From an uncultured Prochlorococcus sp. (lineage in GTDB: Bacteria; Cyanobacteriota; Cyanobacteriia; PCC-6307; Cyanobiaceae): a DNA stretch of 64,000 nt. The stretch lies in assembly GCA_902629395.1 (NCBI GenBank), contig CACOQT010000003.1, forward strand, positions 1-64,000, written 5' to 3'. Below, piece after piece: positions 20,622-30,034 of this stretch. Numbering within the stretch: position 1 is the stretch's first letter; each line of letters starts with the position of its first letter. The notes beneath the pieces were generated by a model that was not told the DNA's origin, did no database searches, and saw nothing but the letters and a program-made list of their open reading frames with translations. A program made the translations under genes and the position numbers.

Positions 20622-20774
20622 TTTTTAATCTCAATAGGAAATGTTTTTGAGTGAGAGCCTTTTATTTTCATTGTTTACAACTGTATGTTTTTTGAACAAA
20701 CATTCAGATAATGCAACTTATTACCCCCCTATGACTGATACTTCTCTAATCTTATATCTATGAACACGCTTTAA

Positions 20775-21851
20775 ATGTCCACCTCATCATATTTTTCAAT
20801 GGTGGATAGTACCTCTGACCTTCATGTGGTCGAGACTCGTCCATTAATGTCACCAGCATTACTTCATAGAGATTTGCCTTTAGATAAAGCAGCCTCTGAA
20901 GTTGTTTCTAACACACGACAAAAGATTCAATCAATTCTTCATGGCACTGATCCAAGAATTTTGGTGATTGTTGGACCATGTTCAGTTCATGATGTTGATG
21001 CTGCAATTGAATATGCAAATCGATTAGCCCCATTGAGGAAAAAATATTGCCAGTATCTTGAAATCGTAATGCGTGTTTATTTTGAGAAACCTCGCACAAC
21101 TGTAGGTTGGAAGGGTCTTATTAATGATCCTCATCTTGATGATTCCTATGATATTAATACTGGATTGAGGAAAGCAAGAGGCTTATTGCTTGATTTAGCC
21201 AAAAAAGGAATGCCCGCAGCAACTGAATTACTTGATCCAGTTGTTCCTCAATATATTGCTGATTTAATTAGTTGGACAGCTATTGGTGCAAGAACGACAG
21301 AAAGCCAGACTCATCGTGAAATGGCCTCTGGCTTATCAATGCCGGTAGGTTACAAGAATGGTACAGATGGAACAGCAACAATTGCAATTAATGCTATGCA
21401 GGCGGCTTCTAAACCTCATCACTTTTTAGGTATTAATAAAGATGGCCATGCTTCGATAGTAAGTACCACAGGTAATCCAGATGGTCATCTTGTTTTAAGA
21501 GGTGGTAAGAATGGAACTAATTATCATTTTGATGCAATTAACTCAATAGCAGATGAATTGGCACAACATAATATGCCTGTGAAAGTCATGGTTGATTGCA
21601 GTCATGGCAATTCAAATAAAGATTTCCGCAGACAATCAGATGTTTTACGCGATGTTGCATCACAATTAAAAGATGGATCAAAGAATGTAATGGGCGTAAT
21701 GATTGAAAGTCATCTTGTTGAGGGGAATCAGAAATTAAATTCAGACTTGTCAAAACTTACTTATGGACAAAGTGTTACGGATGCATGTATAAACTTTTCT
21801 ACAACTGAAGTTTTATTGGAAGAACTAGCTGAATCAGTCAATTATATTTAA
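20775..21851 (+). CDS. 3-deoxy-7-phosphoheptulonate synthase, class I
   Basis: This enzyme condenses phosphoenolpyruvate with erythrose-4-phosphate, the first step to chorismate. The 358 residues follow the class I alpha (AroF/G/H) type: ILVIVGPCSVHD near residue 55, MRVYFEKPRTTVGWKGLINDP (split here: MRVYFEKPRTT and GWKGLINDPH), ATELLDPVVPQY, GARTTESQTHREMASG, GYKNGTDG and DCSHGNSNK. Which aromatic acid inhibits it cannot be judged, so no letter is assigned to the aro symbol. It starts at ATG 20775 and is convergent with the VTE5-like gene. Confidence 0.94.
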   Translation: MSTSSYFSMVDSTSDLHVVETRPLMSPALLHRDLPLDKAASEVVSNTRQKIQSILHGTDPRILVIVGPCSVHDVDAAIEYANRLAPLRKKYCQYLEIVMRVYFEKPRTTVGWKGLINDPHLDDSYDINTGLRKARGLLLDLAKKGMPAATELLDPVVPQYIADLISWTAIGARTTESQTHREMASGLSMPVGYKNGTDGTATIAINAMQAASKPHHFLGINKDGHASIVSTTGNPDGHLVLRGGKNGTNYHFDAINSIADELAQHNMPVKVMVDCSHGNSNKDFRRQSDVLRDVASQLKDGSKNVMGVMIESHLVEGNQKLNSDLSKLTYGQSVTDACINFSTTEVLLEELAESVNYI

Positions 21852-21858
21852 TTAGTTA

Positions 21859-22512
21859 TTATACACCTACTAACCATATTCCTATGCAAGTTACCCCAAT
21901 AGGAACAGTTAAATTGTCAATACCAAATGGACTTATTTGTTCTAGGAAAGTTGCTATTAGCGAAATAACTATTATTTCTAATGGCTCTATACTTAAATTA
22001 TTTGTTGAAGAGATAATTAGGGTCGTCATAGCTACTACTGATCCCATGGTTAAAGTTCCAATAAGCGATTTTGTTTGATTAAGTATTGACCATCTTGGTG
22101 AGTTTATAGATCTTCCAATTAAACCTGCTAATCCATCACCAAAAGCCATTGATAGTATCCCGATAGAGATAGATGCTGCATAGTGGGGCCAAAATAGCAA
22201 AAGTAAAAGTGTGATACTGATGCCATATGCAATTGTTCCAAAACTTTTTCTTTCGATATCTTCAATGGCAGGTAATAAACGATACCGATAGTTAATACCT
22301 AAGGCTATGGTGATAAATAATGCAGATAAGAAAGCTATGTTTTTTGGAATATTAAATAACCAGGCTAAAAGAATTACGGGCCCTGTACCTATATGAATGA
22401 TTTTTCTACTTAACTCTTCTTTTTGAGGAAAATATCTTTTACATAAAAAAGCAATTACTAAAATTGTTATTATCCATAATGCAATAAGAATAATAGCTAT
22501 TTGAGTTGACAA
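21859..22512 (-). CDS. VTE5/DGK-type prenol kinase (probable phytol kinase)
   Basis: A 217-residue membrane protein with about six helices and the CTP-kinase motifs of the SEC59/DGK1/VTE5 family: ELSRKIIHIGTGPVI near 33-47, the acidic FGDGLAGLIGR near 124 and QTKSLIGTLTM near 146. Cyanobacterial members related to plant VTE5 phosphorylate phytol released from chlorophyll, for tocopherol or chlorophyll re-use. Other prenol or dolichol-type substrates are possible. It starts with TTG three bases after the stop of the sigma-factor gene, so translation is likely coupled. Confidence 0.8.
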   Translation of the reverse strand: MSTQIAIILIALWIITILVIAFLCKRYFPQKEELSRKIIHIGTGPVILLAWLFNIPKNIAFLSALFITIALGINYRYRLLPAIEDIERKSFGTIAYGISITLLLLLFWPHYAASISIGILSMAFGDGLAGLIGRSINSPRWSILNQTKSLIGTLTMGSVVAMTTLIISSTNNLSIEPLEIIVISLIATFLEQISPFGIDNLTVPIGVTCIGIWLVGV

Positions 22513-22515
22513 TGT

Positions 22516-23727
22516 TTACGCAGCGTTTTGATGAGTAGTCATTACCCTTAATTTTAAAATTGCTTTTGCTTCTAGTTGTCTTACACGTTCTCTCGAAACA
22601 CTGATTTGTCTTCCAATTTCAGCAAGAGTTAGAGGTTCTGCACCATCAAGGCCAAATCGAAGTCTCATGATTTTTTGTTCTCTTTCATTTAATTGAGATA
22701 ACCATCCCCTTAGGTGTTCTTTTTGAATACTTCTGTCCATTCCTTCCATGGGTTCATCATAATTTGGATCAGGAATTAATTCTCCAAGAGTACTACGATC
22801 TTCTTCGCCTCTTGCATGAGCATCAAGAGACGCACATGGGGCACTTTGTGATACAAGATCCTCTAAATCTTGAGGTTCAATTCCCATGGCATTAGCGAGC
22901 TCTAGTCGATTTGGCTGCCTACCAAATCGATGTGATAATTCGCGTGTGATACGTCGCATTTTTGAAAGTTTTTCACTGATATGTATTGGAAGTCGTATAG
23001 TTCTTGCACTGTTATCAATTGCGCGAGTCATACCTTGACGAATCCACCAGTAAGCATAGGTTGAGAATTTATAACCCATTGCAGGATCAAATTTATCAAC
23101 AGCTCTTTCAAGACCAATTGCACCTTCTTGAACTAAATCAAGTAATTCTAGACCTTGATTTTGATATTTTTTGGCAACGCTAACAACCAATCTTAGATTG
23201 GCATCCATCATTCGATCTCGAGATCTTTTCGAATGCCTTAATTTTCTTTTTTCTTTCGCAGGTAATGTTTTTTTAGCTATCTCAAACAGTGTTTTTAGAT
23301 TTTTTGAGATTTCTCGATTAGTTATTGAAAATTTATCTGCACTGGAAAATTTACTGTTAGCAATATCTTTTTTAGCATCATTTGCAGCTGATGATGAAAG
23401 AGGATTTTTTCGATTTTCTTGAACGTTCTCGCCCAAAAGAAAAGTCTCTTCATTGTCTGCTGCAACTTTCTCTAAAATAGACTTCATATCTTGCACATGC
23501 TTTGACAGCTCGATTTCTTCAGCTGGAGTTAAAAGAGGGACTTTCCCGATACTTGTGAGATAGAAACCTATAGCATCAGTGGCTAGACGATTACTTTGTC
23601 TTCTAGAGTTTCGAGATTTTTGACTACTAACAGTTGTTGTAGGTAGTTTTTGATTTTTACTTGCCAAATTAGTCTTTTCTGATGAAACATCAGAAATTCC
23701 TTTGGCAGATTCCAGCGGGATCCCCAT
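22516..23727 (-). CDS. group 2 RNA polymerase sigma-70 factor
   Basis: The protein has region 1.2 (DAIGFYLTSIGKVPLLTPAEE, residues ~51-71), regions 2.1-2.4 (MDANLRLVVSVAKKYQ to YKFSTYAYWWIRQG, ~175-233), region 3 (IRLPIHISEKL) and region 4 with its HTH (LTLAEIGRQISVSRERVRQLE) at the end. It lacks the long acidic region 1.1 of the principal sigma, and wording such as NQGLELLDLVQEG is typical of cyanobacterial group 2 factors. Between 1.2 and 2.1 there are about 80 residues, rich in Ser, Asn and Lys, longer than I expect. ATG 23727 is chosen; a GTG lies one codon upstream. ppk lies 154 nt upstream on the same strand. Confidence 0.9.
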   Translation of the reverse strand: MGIPLESAKGISDVSSEKTNLASKNQKLPTTTVSSQKSRNSRRQSNRLATDAIGFYLTSIGKVPLLTPAEEIELSKHVQDMKSILEKVAADNEETFLLGENVQENRKNPLSSSAANDAKKDIANSKFSSADKFSITNREISKNLKTLFEIAKKTLPAKEKRKLRHSKRSRDRMMDANLRLVVSVAKKYQNQGLELLDLVQEGAIGLERAVDKFDPAMGYKFSTYAYWWIRQGMTRAIDNSARTIRLPIHISEKLSKMRRITRELSHRFGRQPNRLELANAMGIEPQDLEDLVSQSAPCASLDAHARGEEDRSTLGELIPDPNYDEPMEGMDRSIQKEHLRGWLSQLNEREQKIMRLRFGLDGAEPLTLAEIGRQISVSRERVRQLEAKAILKLRVMTTHQNAA

Positions 23728-23881
23728 CACCCTGGCCTCTTAAAATTGGATTTATTAAGAAGTTAGCACTTATAAGGAGAAGTTGACTAATTGAAACGAA
23801 AAATTTATGACTTTTTGCCTTATTAGGTATAAAGCACATCAAGAAAACAGGTTAAATCTTTTGAAAAAAGCTTTGAAAATT

Positions 23882-26011
23882 TTAATTTTCTTCTTTTCTG
23901 TATAGCTTAATTATTTTTTCTTGAATATATTTTCTCTTATCATTTAGAACTTGATTTTTGGTGTAGCCACCATCACTTTGCATTTCCCAAGAGTCTTTAT
24001 TTACTTCTAAATAAGAATCTAATAAATGTTTAATTTCTCTTTTAATTTTATTGTCTTCAATAGGAGTAACTGCTTCAACTCTTCTATCTAAATTCCTGCG
24101 CATCCAATCGGCACTACCAATAAAGACTTCTACATCTCCATTATTGTTAAACCAGAAGATTCTTGAATGCTCTAAAAATCTGCCAATAATGCTTGTCACC
24201 TTTATGTTTTCACTTAAGCCCTTTTTCTGAGGATACAGGCAACACATACCTCTAATTATAAGTTCAATTTTTACACCTTCCTGTGAAGCCACATAGAGTA
24301 GTTTAATAATATCTGGATCAACCAGAGAATTCATTTTCGCTATGATTTTTGCTGGTAAGCCATTTTTTGCATAATTTATCTCTCTTTTAATTAATTTTTC
24401 GATCCCCTCTCTTAAAGTTACTGGTGCAACTAATAATTTTCTATAAGATTGTTGCTTGGCAAATCCAGTAAGATAATTAAATAGTTCAATAAGATCTTGC
24501 CCAAGCTCAGGTTGACAAGACAGCAAACCAATATCTGTATATGTTTTAGAAGTTTTTGAATTATAATTTCCAGTTCCAATATGAAAGTATGTTCTTAATC
24601 TATTTTTTTCTTTTCTTATTATTAAAGCGATTTTTGTATGAGTTTTTAGACCAATCACCCCATATACCACATGTACGCCTGACTGTTCTAATCGTTTCGC
24701 CCATTGGATATTATTATCTTCATCAAATCTCGCTTTCAGTTCAACAAGAGCCATAACTTGCTTCCCTTTTTCAGAGGCTCTGATCAGTGCATCAATAATA
24801 AGTGAATCTTTGGAAATTCTATACAAGGTCATTTTTATTCCCATGACTTGTTTATCTTCCGCTGCTTGATTAATAAACTCTTCAACGGATGTTGAGAAGA
24901 GATTGTATGGGTGATGTACTAGTAAATCATTACGTCTAATAATAGAGAATATACTTTTAAAATTACTTTTATTTCTATTATCTATTTCTTCTTGTTCCCT
25001 TAGTTGACTATTTCTTAGTGAGGCGTGAGTTATGCCTTGATGCTCTTTGAATTTTAATTTAGGAAGATTAAAAGTTGTTAATTCCATTAATTCATCTAAT
25101 GCCAATAAACCCTCAATTTGATATAAATTTTCTTTGTCAATATGCATTCCTTCTTGTAAAAGATCAAGAATTATTTTTGGCGTATTTATTGAGACTTCTA
25201 ACCTTACAACTTCTCCCCCTTTTCTTCTCTTACGCAAACCCTCCTCAAGTGCACTCATTAAATCATCAGCTTCAATATCTCGCAGCTCTAGATCAGCATC
25301 TCGTGTGACGCGAAAGAATGAATATTCTTTAACAGCCATCCCTGGGAAAAGCATTGTTAGGTTATTTGCAATTATTTGCTCAATAGCAATTCCTGTATAT
25401 TTTGTTGATTCGTTATCATTTAATTCAATTGGAATACTTATGAATCTAGAAATACTTTCTCTCGGAATTTTTATACGTGCAAATTGTTCTTTATCTGATT
25501 CATTGTCAATAATAATTGCAGCTAGATTTAAGCTGAGATTACTTATAAAAGGAAACGGATGTGCAGGGTCTACGGCTAAGGGAGTAAGTATAGGAAAAAT
25601 TGCTGTTGTAAAATAATTATCTATCCAAACCTTTTGCTTTTCATTTAATTCTTTATATTCAAGTATAAATAAATTATTTTCTTTAAAATCTTCTTTTATG
25701 TATTGATTTGTTTGATATTGTTGCTTCTTTAATATTGGATCTAGGTAATTTCTGATTTCAATAAGTTGTTCTTCAGGAGATTTACCATCTTGGCTTTTTT
25801 TTGAGATGCCCCCATCTACTTGCGATTTTAGTGATGCGACTCTAACCATAAAGAATTCGTCTAAATTATTGCTAAAGATTGAACTGAATTTGATTTTTTC
25901 TAATAGTGGTGTTTCCTCTTCTATGGCAAGTTCTAACACACGTTTATTAAAATCTATCCAACTTAGCTCTCGATTAATATAAGTTTCATCGTTAATTTTT
26001 GGTGTATTCAT
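23882..26011 (-). CDS. ppk: polyphosphate kinase 1
   Basis: PPK1 polymerises the terminal phosphate of ATP into polyphosphate, and can run in reverse. The 709 residues contain the family order: N-terminal YINRELSWIDFNKRVLELA, the middle phospholipase-D-like domains with VELKARFDEDNNI, and the phospho-histidine motif YFHIGTGNYN near 475, followed later by a second His in the FLEHSRIFWF region. Length is normal. A Mg-ATP enzyme at the membrane is typical. Its neighbour downstream is the group 2 sigma factor, which could in principle be read from the same transcript. Confidence 0.96.
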   Translation of the reverse strand: MNTPKINDETYINRELSWIDFNKRVLELAIEEETPLLEKIKFSSIFSNNLDEFFMVRVASLKSQVDGGISKKSQDGKSPEEQLIEIRNYLDPILKKQQYQTNQYIKEDFKENNLFILEYKELNEKQKVWIDNYFTTAIFPILTPLAVDPAHPFPFISNLSLNLAAIIIDNESDKEQFARIKIPRESISRFISIPIELNDNESTKYTGIAIEQIIANNLTMLFPGMAVKEYSFFRVTRDADLELRDIEADDLMSALEEGLRKRRKGGEVVRLEVSINTPKIILDLLQEGMHIDKENLYQIEGLLALDELMELTTFNLPKLKFKEHQGITHASLRNSQLREQEEIDNRNKSNFKSIFSIIRRNDLLVHHPYNLFSTSVEEFINQAAEDKQVMGIKMTLYRISKDSLIIDALIRASEKGKQVMALVELKARFDEDNNIQWAKRLEQSGVHVVYGVIGLKTHTKIALIIRKEKNRLRTYFHIGTGNYNSKTSKTYTDIGLLSCQPELGQDLIELFNYLTGFAKQQSYRKLLVAPVTLREGIEKLIKREINYAKNGLPAKIIAKMNSLVDPDIIKLLYVASQEGVKIELIIRGMCCLYPQKKGLSENIKVTSIIGRFLEHSRIFWFNNNGDVEVFIGSADWMRRNLDRRVEAVTPIEDNKIKREIKHLLDSYLEVNKDSWEMQSDGGYTKNQVLNDKRKYIQEKIIKLYRKEEN

Positions 26012-26071
26012 ATCTATTTTAAATCTATTCAGTTTATAATAATTATTTTAATATCTTTATCATCTTTAAGT

Positions 26072-27316
26072 CTAGGTTAAAGTTTTTTCCTTATTAAAAC
26101 TTTTTCCTGAAATTAGAAACATAACAATCAATAAAAGTAAAATAGTCCCAAAGAATGGACTTCTTGGGCCAAAAAGATCATATGAGCGTCCTGCTGCTAT
26201 TGCCCCAAGAAAAGTTCCTAGACTTTGCAACCCTTGCAGATTTCCTAAAACAGCACCTTGACCTACAGAACTGAGTCTTCTGGAGATGAGTGCTCTTAAG
26301 CTTGGTGTTACTAATCCAGTACCCATCGCAAGTATTGCTACTCCTGTAAATACAAGAGGAATTGAGGTGTCAATATTTGCAATCGTCAAAAGAATACACC
26401 CAGTCATTACAAAGCCAATACCAGTAAAAGTTAACCTTGACTCTCCAAACCTTTTTACCAGTGGTCCTATTAATGCTCCTTGAACAATCATCGCTATTAC
26501 TCCAACGACAATAAAAGCGGCACTACACAATTCAGGACTCCATTGAAACTTTTCTTTGAGATAAAGAACTAAAACAGCTGTAAAGCCGTTAAATGCCATA
26601 AAGAAAACAAAAAATGATAAGCATAGTCTTCTAGCTAAAGGATTTTTAAATACGGTAAATAGTTGACTAATTGGATTTAAATCTCTTTTCCTTGGAAGTG
26701 TATTTCTTTTGTTTTTAGGTAGTGTTTCAGGTAAAAATAAAATTACAAAAATCAAATTAAATATTGCAAATCCACTTGCAACCCATACAGGTAAAATCAC
26801 ACTGAATTTGGCTAGAGCTGTTCCCAATCCTGGCCCGAGAATAAAACCCAAACCAAATGCAACTCCAATCAAACCAAAGGTTTTTGCACGATTTTCGGGG
26901 GTTGAAATATCGGCGAGTATCGTAGTAGCAGTTGCTGCAGTACCTCCGCTAATACCATCAATTATTCTTGCTGTGAATAGTAATGATATCGGTACGATTG
27001 AGGCCCAAGCAGGTAAAAAATTATCCCAATTAAGGCTGACAGTGATTGCGAATAAACATATTCCTATTACTGAGCCTGACACGCATAAGATTATTATGGG
27101 CTTGCGACCAAATCTATCACTCAAGGCTCCAATTAATGGTGCTGCAGCAAACTGGGATATTGCATAAGTTCCAGTAAGAAAGCCTAGAGTGGTTGCACTA
27201 GTGGTGAATTGTTCTAATAAAAAAGGAAGTAGTGGCAAAACAATAGTTTCACCTAATCGATCATCTAGAAGTGTTATGAAAGCTCCTAAAAGTGTGGGAA
27301 TTTTTAGCCTTCTCAA
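26072..27316 (-). CDS. major facilitator superfamily transporter
   Basis: A 414-residue protein with twelve predicted helices, the loop 2-3 signature GALSDRFGRKPII near residue 62 and the GVAFGLGFILGPGLGTAL motif of helix 5 that marks drug:H+ antiporter (TetA-like, DHA1) members. The substrate is unknown. The only available start is a TTG at 27316 (reading MRRLKIPTLLG), directly before helix 1 with DDRLGETIVLPLLPF. It faces the GNAT gene across 34 nt. ppk follows with 60 nt between. Confidence 0.88.
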   Translation of the reverse strand: MRRLKIPTLLGAFITLLDDRLGETIVLPLLPFLLEQFTTSATTLGFLTGTYAISQFAAAPLIGALSDRFGRKPIIILCVSGSVIGICLFAITVSLNWDNFLPAWASIVPISLLFTARIIDGISGGTAATATTILADISTPENRAKTFGLIGVAFGLGFILGPGLGTALAKFSVILPVWVASGFAIFNLIFVILFLPETLPKNKRNTLPRKRDLNPISQLFTVFKNPLARRLCLSFFVFFMAFNGFTAVLVLYLKEKFQWSPELCSAAFIVVGVIAMIVQGALIGPLVKRFGESRLTFTGIGFVMTGCILLTIANIDTSIPLVFTGVAILAMGTGLVTPSLRALISRRLSSVGQGAVLGNLQGLQSLGTFLGAIAAGRSYDLFGPRSPFFGTILLLLIVMFLISGKSFNKEKTLT

Positions 27317-27350
27317 AGCAAATAGCTCATAATTTATTCAGCCTCTCATA

Positions 27351-27857
27351 GTGCCAGAGAAATTGGCTTCTTTTAATAAAAACAGTTTAAATCGATATTT
27401 GCGACCTTGTGAGAGTTCTGATGAAATGGCCCTGAGAGAAGTTTATGTGGATGCTATTCGATCATGTGATGATTCTCTCTATAGCCAAGAACAGATCGAA
27501 GCATGGATTGCTTTGGCATATTTGCCTGGAATTCTAGATAAACCTCTTAAGGAGGGAGTGGGCTGGGTTAGTTGTGTGAATAAGACAATTGAAGCATTTG
27601 CTTTGAGATATCCAAGTAATCGGCTGGCATTACTATATTGTCGAGGACGCTCGTCAAGGGAGGGTCACGCTACAACTTTATTACATCAAATTGAGGCAGA
27701 TACTCTCAAAGAAAGACTTATTAATCTAAAAACGGAGGCGAGCTTATGTAGTTATCGATTGCTTTTAAGTCATGGATGGAAAATCATTACTCCCGAGGAG
27801 ATACGAATAGGTGGTGTTAATTTTTCTCGTTTTTTAATGGAAAAAACTTTTTATTAA
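27351..27857 (+). CDS. GNAT family N-acetyltransferase-like protein
   Basis: The 168 residues follow the GNAT plan: LRPCESSDEMALREVYVDAI at the N-terminus, a central strand (IEAFALRYPSNRLALLYC), then a degenerate acetyl-CoA loop GRSSREGHATTLLHQIE around residues 102-118 and the terminal LLSHGWKI with a short beta end. The CoA loop lacks the classical Q/RxxGxG/A and instead reads RSSREGHAT, close to the YafP-type subgroup. Substrate unknown. The start is GTG at 27351; no ATG is available upstream of the first domain strand. Downstream is convergent. Confidence 0.7.
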   Translation: MPEKLASFNKNSLNRYLRPCESSDEMALREVYVDAIRSCDDSLYSQEQIEAWIALAYLPGILDKPLKEGVGWVSCVNKTIEAFALRYPSNRLALLYCRGRSSREGHATTLLHQIEADTLKERLINLKTEASLCSYRLLLSHGWKIITPEEIRIGGVNFSRFLMEKTFY

Positions 27858-27880
27858 ATGTGTTTGAAAAGTCTTATTAA

Positions 27881-28933
27881 TCAAAAATTTTCTTCCCGCC
27901 AATTAATTAATTTTTTAAGCTGCTTTAGGGCATCTTGTGAATGGATTATTTCTTTAACTTTATTAATTCCTTCTTCAATATCAGTGCTTAAGCCTGAATA
28001 AAAAAAGTAAATTCCAGCATTCCACTCAAGTGCTTTGACTAACGGACCTTCTCCTTTGAGAGCTTGTATCGCAAATCTCTGCCATTCTTCAATATTGATC
28101 CACTCAATATCTTTACCTGAGCATTCATAATCTTTTGGATGAAACACTTGTCTAGTGCCTACTTGATGCCTGTAATGACCGATTGTTGATGATCGATTAA
28201 TTGAAAGATCTATCCCACCTTCAAGTCCTTTAACAGTAATCACATTTTCTTCACCCATAAGCTCAAGTGTTTTCCAGTGCCTTTCTTCTGTAGGAGAATG
28301 AACATAGCCACTTATATGTAGATGCTTTCCTTGATGACATGTCCAGATTAGTTCCATACTTGCTAGAGGTGGTCGCTTACCTATTTGATCTCTGTAAGGA
28401 ATTAAATTTTCAGCTAGTGAAAAATGATCAGGCTGGTGGATTAAAGCGAAATTGTTATGGTTAAAAAAACTTTGCAGTTGAGTAAGTGATAGACCTGTTA
28501 AATTTAATCCCAAAGCTTGAAAGAGTTCGTTATGCGTAACGCCATATTTGACTGGCATAGAAGAACCACCATGCAGAATAACAGGCTGTTTCTGAGTGAG
28601 TAATATTATGGTTGTTAAAGGATATATAGGTGCTGTATTTTTTCGACCATCAAAAGGCATTCCAAAAAAAATAGGTTGACGTTGATTCCTAGGAGAGTAA
28701 ATTTTTGGTCCAAGCTCAATATATGCATCAATCATCCCAGCTAATTCTTCAGGGATGGGACGCCTGATTCTATGTGCAATCATGAAGCCACCAATTTGTG
28801 CTGCACTTGCCTCTTCTTTAAGCATCAGCTTGAGAGCTGATTTTGTTTCTTCACGAGTTAGACTTTTTCCTGTAACTTCCCCACTACCGATTTTTTTTAA
28901 ATAGGTTTTAAATTCTTCGTATTTATTCGACAT
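27881..28933 (-). CDS. TrpD2-like anthranilate phosphoribosyltransferase family protein
   Basis: The fold is that of family 3 glycosyltransferase/nucleoside phosphorylase: an N-terminal helical domain (LTREETKSALKLMLKEEASAAQIGGFMIAHRIR) and a C-terminal alpha/beta domain with ILHGGSSMPVKYGVT in place of the canonical TrpD GTGGD/HGNR loops. The PRPP-binding signature of true TrpD is not intact. Proteins of this kind (E. coli YbiB, TrpD2) bind nucleic acid rather than make tryptophan. So a tryptophan role should not be assigned. It lies 6 nt downstream of the broken HEAT-repeat gene. Confidence 0.82.
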   Translation of the reverse strand: MSNKYEEFKTYLKKIGSGEVTGKSLTREETKSALKLMLKEEASAAQIGGFMIAHRIRRPIPEELAGMIDAYIELGPKIYSPRNQRQPIFFGMPFDGRKNTAPIYPLTTIILLTQKQPVILHGGSSMPVKYGVTHNELFQALGLNLTGLSLTQLQSFFNHNNFALIHQPDHFSLAENLIPYRDQIGKRPPLASMELIWTCHQGKHLHISGYVHSPTEERHWKTLELMGEENVITVKGLEGGIDLSINRSSTIGHYRHQVGTRQVFHPKDYECSGKDIEWINIEEWQRFAIQALKGEGPLVKALEWNAGIYFFYSGLSTDIEEGINKVKEIIHSQDALKQLKKLINWREENF

Positions 28934-28939
28934 AGTCGT

Positions 28940-29649
28940 TTACATTGCTAAGTTTAGTTGTTTTTTCGTAAGTTCCTTTCTCTGATTATTATTTAAGTTT
29001 TTAACGAAATCTATCAGGGTATTTTTACTGGCTTCATTTTCGATTGAACCTAGAGCCATAAGACCAATGTATGCAGATCTATCTGAGCCTTTAATGATTA
29101 TATTGGTCATGGCTTCATAAATATCTAAGCTTTCACGTCTTTGAATTATTGTCAGCGTTTTGATGACTATATTTTCTCTGAAATCATTAAAAGGTGATTT
29201 AACCATATCAAGTAATTCAAAATCAGAAAGTAAATGAGCTTTAAATTTATGTGATTCGAGGTCAACTAATATAATTCTCTCATTTTTTTATTCTAATGCT
29301 TTTTGATAAATTTAATTGGTAATACACCTCTCCAGCAAGCTAATGCTTCAACTACTTTTACGTTCATTACCCCATCATTATAGAGTTGTTTTAAGAGCCA
29401 TTTTTTCGCATCATCTTGATAAGTGAGCCCTGCACCAAGAATTAGTTCATCTTTCTTTCCATATGTTTTGATTAGATCTTTTATTGTTATCTAACCTACA
29501 TTTGATAATTGTTCCAAATGAATAGCAGTTTCTTGTCTGAGGTCAGAATTGATATTTGGATTGTATGCATTTTTTAACCAATCCGCACTTTGTTTGCTAC
29601 TTTTTACGTTATGCAGGGTATTCCATTTATTGCTTTCTTCAGTATTCAT
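28940..29649 (-). pseudogene. broken HEAT-repeat gene, bilin-lyase-like
   Basis: Reading the minus strand from ATG at 29649 gives MNTEESNKWNTLHNVKSS and a coherent helical protein, interrupted by a TAG at 29491-29493 (codon 53). The same frame continues (ITIKDLIKTYGKKDELILG, later LACWRGVLPIKFIKKH) to a second TAG at 29293-29295. The text then resumes in another frame (KKWRIILVDLESHKFKAHL) and again in a third (FELLDMVKSPFNDFRENIV), with shifts at an A run near 29300 and a T run near 29219-29223. The last piece, an intact 88-codon stretch from 29206, has the two-helix HEAT pattern (AYIGLMALGSIENEASKNTL). Full length would be about 235 residues, close to CpeZ/CpcE-type phycobilin lyase proteins. 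Those are needed for phycoerythrin, which Prochlorococcus has largely lost. The family is likely; the exact lyase is inference. Confidence 0.7.
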
Positions 29650-30034
29650 GTAATTTAAATCCAGTGAATTAGAAAAATAATTTATAAAATTAAAATTTGT
29701 TTATTAGTTAAGTCAAGTATTGATAAGACTTTTAAAACTAATTAATCACTATCAATCTTTGATATATATATTCTTGAAAATTTGTTTTAGACGCAAACTC
29801 GTCCATATAGTTTCTTATTTTCAGTCATCTTTTGCCGCTTTATTTTTTTTATTTTATTTAGTTTTTTTCCTTCAAGATAATACTTGGTCATTACTTTTAT
29901 CATAGATGTTTACTATTTACTGCAAAAATATGATTTTGTTTGTATTAGTTTTCAAAAACTTATTATTTATTTTCGTAGCTTTCGCTACATCTCTTAGACC
30001 TCTTTTGATTGATTAATTAGATACAATTTTTATC
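29650..30034. other. AT-rich spacer without a credible gene
   Basis: These 385 bases are very AT-rich. A 61-codon frame starting with TTG at 29720 is Phe/Leu-rich and has no sensible start or ribosome site, so I do not call it. Downstream there is one compact hairpin (listed separately). Given the decayed gene next door, this may be further degraded coding DNA, but I cannot recognise any residues of it. Confidence 0.6.
29975..29988 (-). terminator. small hairpin with GAAA tetraloop on the minus strand
   Basis: GTAGC and GCTAC flank four bases; on the minus strand the loop is GAAA, a stable GNRA type. It is about 46 nt beyond the end of the small minus-strand frame at 30035 and is followed by A/T-rich DNA but no strict T tract. 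It could end that transcript; the evidence is only the stem. Confidence 0.3.

Noticed and set aside
20622-20774. NtcA site (GTA-N8-TAC) in the acnB/DAHP synthase spacer
   Set aside because: No copy with correct spacing and a matching -10 was found by eye.
27881-28933. Naming the TrpD-like gene trpD
   Set aside because: The PRPP-binding loop of true anthranilate phosphoribosyltransferase is not intact; it fits the TrpD2/YbiB group.
29720-29905. 61-codon plus-strand frame
   Set aside because: TTG start without ribosome site, Phe/Leu-dominated AT-rich text and no sensible domain; probably chance in AT-rich DNA.
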